6,839 nt of DNA from assembly GCA_020441605.1 (NCBI GenBank), contig JAGRLX010000027.1:1-6839 (forward strand), written 5' to 3'. Position numbers and translations under genes: made by a program. This document shows positions 4,742-6,839 of this stretch, piece after piece (within the stretch, counting starts at the first letter, position 1; each line of letters opens with the position of its first letter). A model generated the notes under the pieces. That model had not been told where the DNA came from and did not search any database. It worked only from the letters and a program-made list of their open reading frames with translations. The stretch is from Alphaproteobacteria bacterium. Its GTDB lineage: Bacteria > Pseudomonadota > Alphaproteobacteria > Rhizobiales > Aestuariivirgaceae.

Positions 4742-6073
4742 TCAGCGCCGCAGCGTGATGCCAGCCGTGACCCGGTGTTCCTTGTAGTCGCGCGCCGAGG
4801 TGGCCGCGTCGAGCCAGGTGAAGTCATAGCCCGCCGTCCATGCCAGGGTCGGATTGATCTTCCATGACAGGTCGAGGCTTGCATCATAGGTCACGTCGCT
4901 GCCGCCATCGGCCTTCGAGATTTCGACGCCGGCGCCGGCAGCCACATCGATGTTCTCGCGCAAGGCATGGGTGAAATCGAGCGTTGCCGACCAGTTGCGG
5001 CTGCCCGACGAGGTGGCCGAAGTGGTTTCGCTCAATGTGGTTCCGAGACCCAGCACGATGCGCGTGAGTTCGCTCGGGTTCCAGGTGACGTTTCCAGTCA
5101 GACCGACAGCGCTGTTGCTCTTCAACGCCGGGTCCTCGTATGTGCGGCGCAAGTAGGTCAACCCCAGGTCGCCACTCCAGACCGGACCTGAATCGATCCC
5201 AAGCCCCGCCGTCGCCGAATAGCCCTGCGAGTCGCGCTTGAGGCCATTGCGGTCGTAGGTCAGCCGGTGCAGGCGCGGCGCATACCCCACTTCCACGAAC
5301 GGCCTGAACACGGCACCGTCGGTCAGCGTCGCCCGCAGGGAGAGGCTGGGTTCGACATATTCGCGGTCGGCGTTGCTCTGCGTCCCACCACCCGAAAGCT
5401 TGACGTCATCGTATCTGCGCCAGGTCGCACCGCCCCGGATGCGCCCCTCGATTGGGCCGAAATCCTGGGTGAGCGTGGTGGATCCCGCCAGTGCGTGTTC
5501 GGTCTGGTAGCCCACAGCCGTTGCCGGAACGTCGCTGTCCTCAAGTCCCGACTGGCTGAGGCTGTAGCTGCTTTCGAGATCGGCCGTCGTCCCGCGCCGG
5601 ACATCCAACCGCAGTCTCTGGCTCACATCCAGGTCCCGCGAGTTGAGGTCGTTGTTCCGGGCGTAGAAGGCGAGATCGCCGCTCGCATCCAGGTTCCAGG
5701 CATGGCGCACCCAGTCGCTCTCGATCCTCAGGCTCGGCCGCAGGTTGAGGCCCGCATCCTTCTTGGGATCTGAAGCACTGCGCGGCAGATTGGTGGTGGC
5801 AATGGAGCCGATGGTGATCGATGGATAGAGCCGCAGGCCCCCCATGGCGACGCCGGTTGGCGCATAGGGGTCTGCGGCCTGCCGGGCCCTGCGCTTCACC
5901 GGCACAGGGTCTTCGAAGACCGGGGCAGGTGAGGCAAATATCGGTGGCGGTGCAGCCTCTTCAGTCGTGTCCAGCGAAGGCTTCAGCGGAAGTCCGGACT
6001 GGGCATGGGCCGGCACCGCCGCAAGGCTCGCGGCGGCCAAGACCAGACACCTGATGGAAGGGCCGAACCCCAT
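4742..6073 (-). CDS. Outer-membrane beta-barrel protein, BBP2-type (PF10082-like)
   Basis: The product has 443 residues. A signal peptide (about 1-24, ending PAHA before QSG) is followed by a proline-rich linker (about 42-60, APPPIFASPAPVFEDP). From PYAPTGVAMGGLRLYPSITIGS (about 69-90) onward it is a long run of alternating hydrophobic and polar residues typical of antiparallel barrel strands, with turns such as GGGTQSNADRE and SGSRN. The entry motif and the RPSLRIESDWVRH segment match my recollection of putative beta-barrel porin 2. Proteins of this family occur near exopolysaccharide genes in alphaproteobacteria, but their transport role is largely untested. The last residues are TAGITLRR, without the terminal aromatic residue of most BAM substrates. 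The gene converges on galU. Its AGGAG is unusually far from the ATG (12 bases), yet this start gives the best signal peptide. Confidence 0.8.
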   Translation of the reverse strand: MGFGPSIRCLVLAAASLAAVPAHAQSGLPLKPSLDTTEEAAPPPIFASPAPVFEDPVPVKRRARQAADPYAPTGVAMGGLRLYPSITIGSIATTNLPRSASDPKKDAGLNLRPSLRIESDWVRHAWNLDASGDLAFYARNNDLNSRDLDVSQRLRLDVRRGTTADLESSYSLSQSGLEDSDVPATAVGYQTEHALAGSTTLTQDFGPIEGRIRGGATWRRYDDVKLSGGGTQSNADREYVEPSLSLRATLTDGAVFRPFVEVGYAPRLHRLTYDRNGLKRDSQGYSATAGLGIDSGPVWSGDLGLTYLRRTYEDPALKSNSAVGLTGNVTWNPSELTRIVLGLGTTLSETTSATSSGSRNWSATLDFTHALRENIDVAAGAGVEISKADGGSDVTYDASLDLSWKINPTLAWTAGYDFTWLDAATSARDYKEHRVTAGITLRR

Positions 6074-6085
6074 GCCCGTGCAATA

Positions 6086-6090
6086 CTCCT
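6086..6090 (-). promoter_or_regulatory. Ribosome-binding site of the barrel gene, long spacing and possible small hairpin
   Basis: AGGAG (− strand) lies 12 bases upstream of the ATG at 6073, longer than the usual 5-9. Just upstream on the message, CTCC (6099-6096) can pair with its GGAG across a 6-base loop, which would partly hide the site. The stem is only 4 bp, so any effect is speculative. Confidence 0.35.
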
Positions 6091-6104
6091 GTACCGGAGC
6101 CAGC

Positions 6105-6118
6105 TAACGGCAACATGG
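6105..6118 (-). repeat. 14-base repeat upstream of the barrel gene (copy 2)
   Basis: Read on the − strand this is CCATGTTGCCGTTA, identical to 3802-3815 upstream of galU. It lies 31 bases before the barrel ATG. On this strand it is preceded by TTAA, creating TTAACCAT (6122-6115), which resembles a half-site of the cell-cycle regulator CtrA. Confidence 0.5.
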
Positions 6119-6123
6119 TTAAT

Positions 6124-6138
6124 GGCCGGTTGACGGCC
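6124..6138 (-). terminator. Weak hairpin downstream of nfeD
   Basis: GGCCG (6124-6128) and CGGCC (6134-6138) form a 5-bp stem with a 5-base loop, 21 bases past the nfeD stop on the − strand and followed by ATTAACC. It is the only candidate terminator between nfeD and the barrel gene. The stem is short and there is no true U-tract. The rest of the nfeD–barrel spacer (6074-6159) shows no clear promoter. Confidence 0.25.
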
Positions 6139-6159
6139 TGCCCCGCAATCCCGCGGCGG

Positions 6160-6606
6160 TCAGGCCGGTTCCACCGTGAGGCGAAGGCCGTCGGTCCCAG
6201 TCACCCGCACATGGGTGCCCTTGGGTGCATCGGCCCCCAGAACTTCCCATACGGTGCCTTCGATGGTGACGCGGCCCCGTCCATCGCTGATCGGCTCGTC
6301 CAGGGTGATCCGGCGGCCCACATAGCCTTGCATGCGTTTATTGAGATGTGGGCTGTCGCTGTCATGGTCCTGGCGGCGTTTCAGCAGCGCGCGTCCGGCG
6401 AAGACGCTCACCAGCGACAGGATTGCGAACAGCAGCAACTCGTATTGCCAGCTGAGGTCCACCAATCCGTCAATCAAGGCAACACCAGCCGCCGCGATCG
6501 CCAGCCAGATGAAGAACACCCCTGGGGCCATCAGCTCGAGGATCAGCAGAACGCCGACCAGAACCCACCACAGCCAATGTCCGAGAACCGCGAGAAGCAA
6601 ATCCAT
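6160..6606 (-). CDS. NfeD-family membrane protein
   Basis: This 148-residue inner-membrane protein has about three transmembrane segments (residues about 10-24, 28-48 and 54-74) and a C-terminal soluble OB-fold domain (about 92-147: GYVGRRITLDEPISDGRGRVTIEGTVWEV, then GTHVRVTGTDGLRLTVEP). This is the short NfeD form without the N-terminal serine-protease domain. NfeD proteins are nearly always encoded beside an SPFH/stomatin-like partner and are thought to help assemble or anchor it in membrane microdomains; the exact biochemical role is unsettled. Here the partner gene lies 13 bases upstream, and an AGGAG site at 6618-6614 sits 7 bases from the ATG. The pair therefore forms a translationally close operon. 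The GRGRVTIEGTVWEV block is a strong family match. Confidence 0.9.
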   Translation of the reverse strand: MDLLLAVLGHWLWWVLVGVLLILELMAPGVFFIWLAIAAAGVALIDGLVDLSWQYELLLFAILSLVSVFAGRALLKRRQDHDSDSPHLNKRMQGYVGRRITLDEPISDGRGRVTIEGTVWEVLGADAPKGTHVRVTGTDGLRLTVEPA

Positions 6607-6619
6607 GACGCCGCTCCTG

Positions 6620-6839
6620 TCACTGCGACTTGGGTGAAATCCCCGGCACCGTAGAGCGGCGGCTCGGGGTCTGTGCCGGATTGCCGCCGAAGGCCTCGCG
6701 GGCGATTTCGCTGATGCCGCCGATCGAACCGATCACCGAAGCCGCCTCGACCGGCAACATCAGAACCTTCTGGTTGGGCGATGTCGCCAGTTGCTCCAAC
6801 GCCTTGATGTAGTTGTTGGCGACGAAATAGTTGATCGCC
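6620..6839 (-). CDS. SPFH-domain (stomatin/QmcA-like) protein, C-terminal part, partial
   Basis: Seventy-two codons and a TGA stop (6622-6620) are present; the rest lies beyond the right edge. The visible end reads AINYFVANNYIKALEQLATS followed by PNQKVLMLPVEAASVIGSIG, a hallmark of the coiled and C-terminal part of QmcA/stomatin-like SPFH proteins. The last 20 or so residues (GGNPAQTPSRRSTVPGISPKSQ) are a polar, variable tail. These membrane-anchored proteins oligomerise on the cytoplasmic or periplasmic face of the inner membrane and are linked to quality control with FtsH-type proteases. The immediately following nfeD supports the assignment. The N-terminal anchor and SPFH domain cannot be seen here. 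Confidence 0.9.
   Translation of the reverse strand, partial: AINYFVANNYIKALEQLATSPNQKVLMLPVEAASVIGSIGGISEIAREAFGGNPAQTPSRRSTVPGISPKSQ

Noticed and set aside
4722..4751. Bidirectional terminator between galU and the barrel gene
   Set aside because: Only a 5-bp stem with a 10-base loop can be drawn (4732-4736 with 4747-4751), it enters the barrel coding sequence, and there is no T-run on either strand.
6115..6654. + strand open frame (179 codons) opposite nfeD
   Set aside because: The opposite strand encodes a convincing NfeD with membrane segments and an OB-fold next to its SPFH partner. This frame shows no recognisable features.
1..6839. Mobile element, phage, CRISPR, toxin–antitoxin or defence system
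   Set aside because: I see no transposase, integrase, direct-repeat array, tRNA-bounded insert or defence-type domain. All genes are ordinary metabolic or envelope families of similar base composition.

Overview
This G+C-rich window is densely coding and looks like ordinary chromosome from an alphaproteobacterium, most likely Hyphomicrobiales (rhizobia-related). That placement is inferred from the gene families: a DUF2160 glycerol-transport accessory protein, a DUF459 protein beside a periplasmic MltB-type transglycosylase, ExoB-like GalE, GalU, and a BBP2-type outer-membrane barrel. I cannot name a genus. I see no mobile element, CRISPR array, rRNA or tRNA, and no stretch over 300 bases lacks a gene.

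Layout: (1) At the left edge, + strand, are the last codons of an ABC-transporter permease and a complete DUF2160 membrane protein. Together they look like the tail of a glycerol (Glp-type) uptake operon. (2) A − strand block reads galE, then a secreted lytic transglycosylase, then a DUF459 SGNH-like protein. The last of these ends tail-to-tail with the DUF2160 gene with no base between the stop codons. (3) A 120-bp divergent control region separates galE (−) from galU (+). (4) A − strand outer-membrane beta-barrel gene converges on galU. (5) At the right edge, − strand, an SPFH/stomatin-like gene (only its 3' end is present) is followed by nfeD.

The central genes share an envelope theme. GalU makes UDP-glucose and GalE converts it to UDP-galactose, both precursors of exopolysaccharide and LPS. 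The transglycosylase and DUF459 protein are predicted periplasmic and may act on or near peptidoglycan. The barrel is predicted in the outer membrane, and its family is often seen near polysaccharide genes. SPFH plus NfeD form a membrane-organising pair.

No clearly new system is visible. The most useful observations are: the DUF459 protein appears to have lost its SGNH nucleophile (GDS to GDA) and its catalytic histidine (DxxH to DGVS); the galE–galU spacer carries a 10-bp dyad plus two GANTC and three TTAA sites; and an identical 14-mer lies just upstream of both galU and the barrel gene, in the same orientation relative to each.
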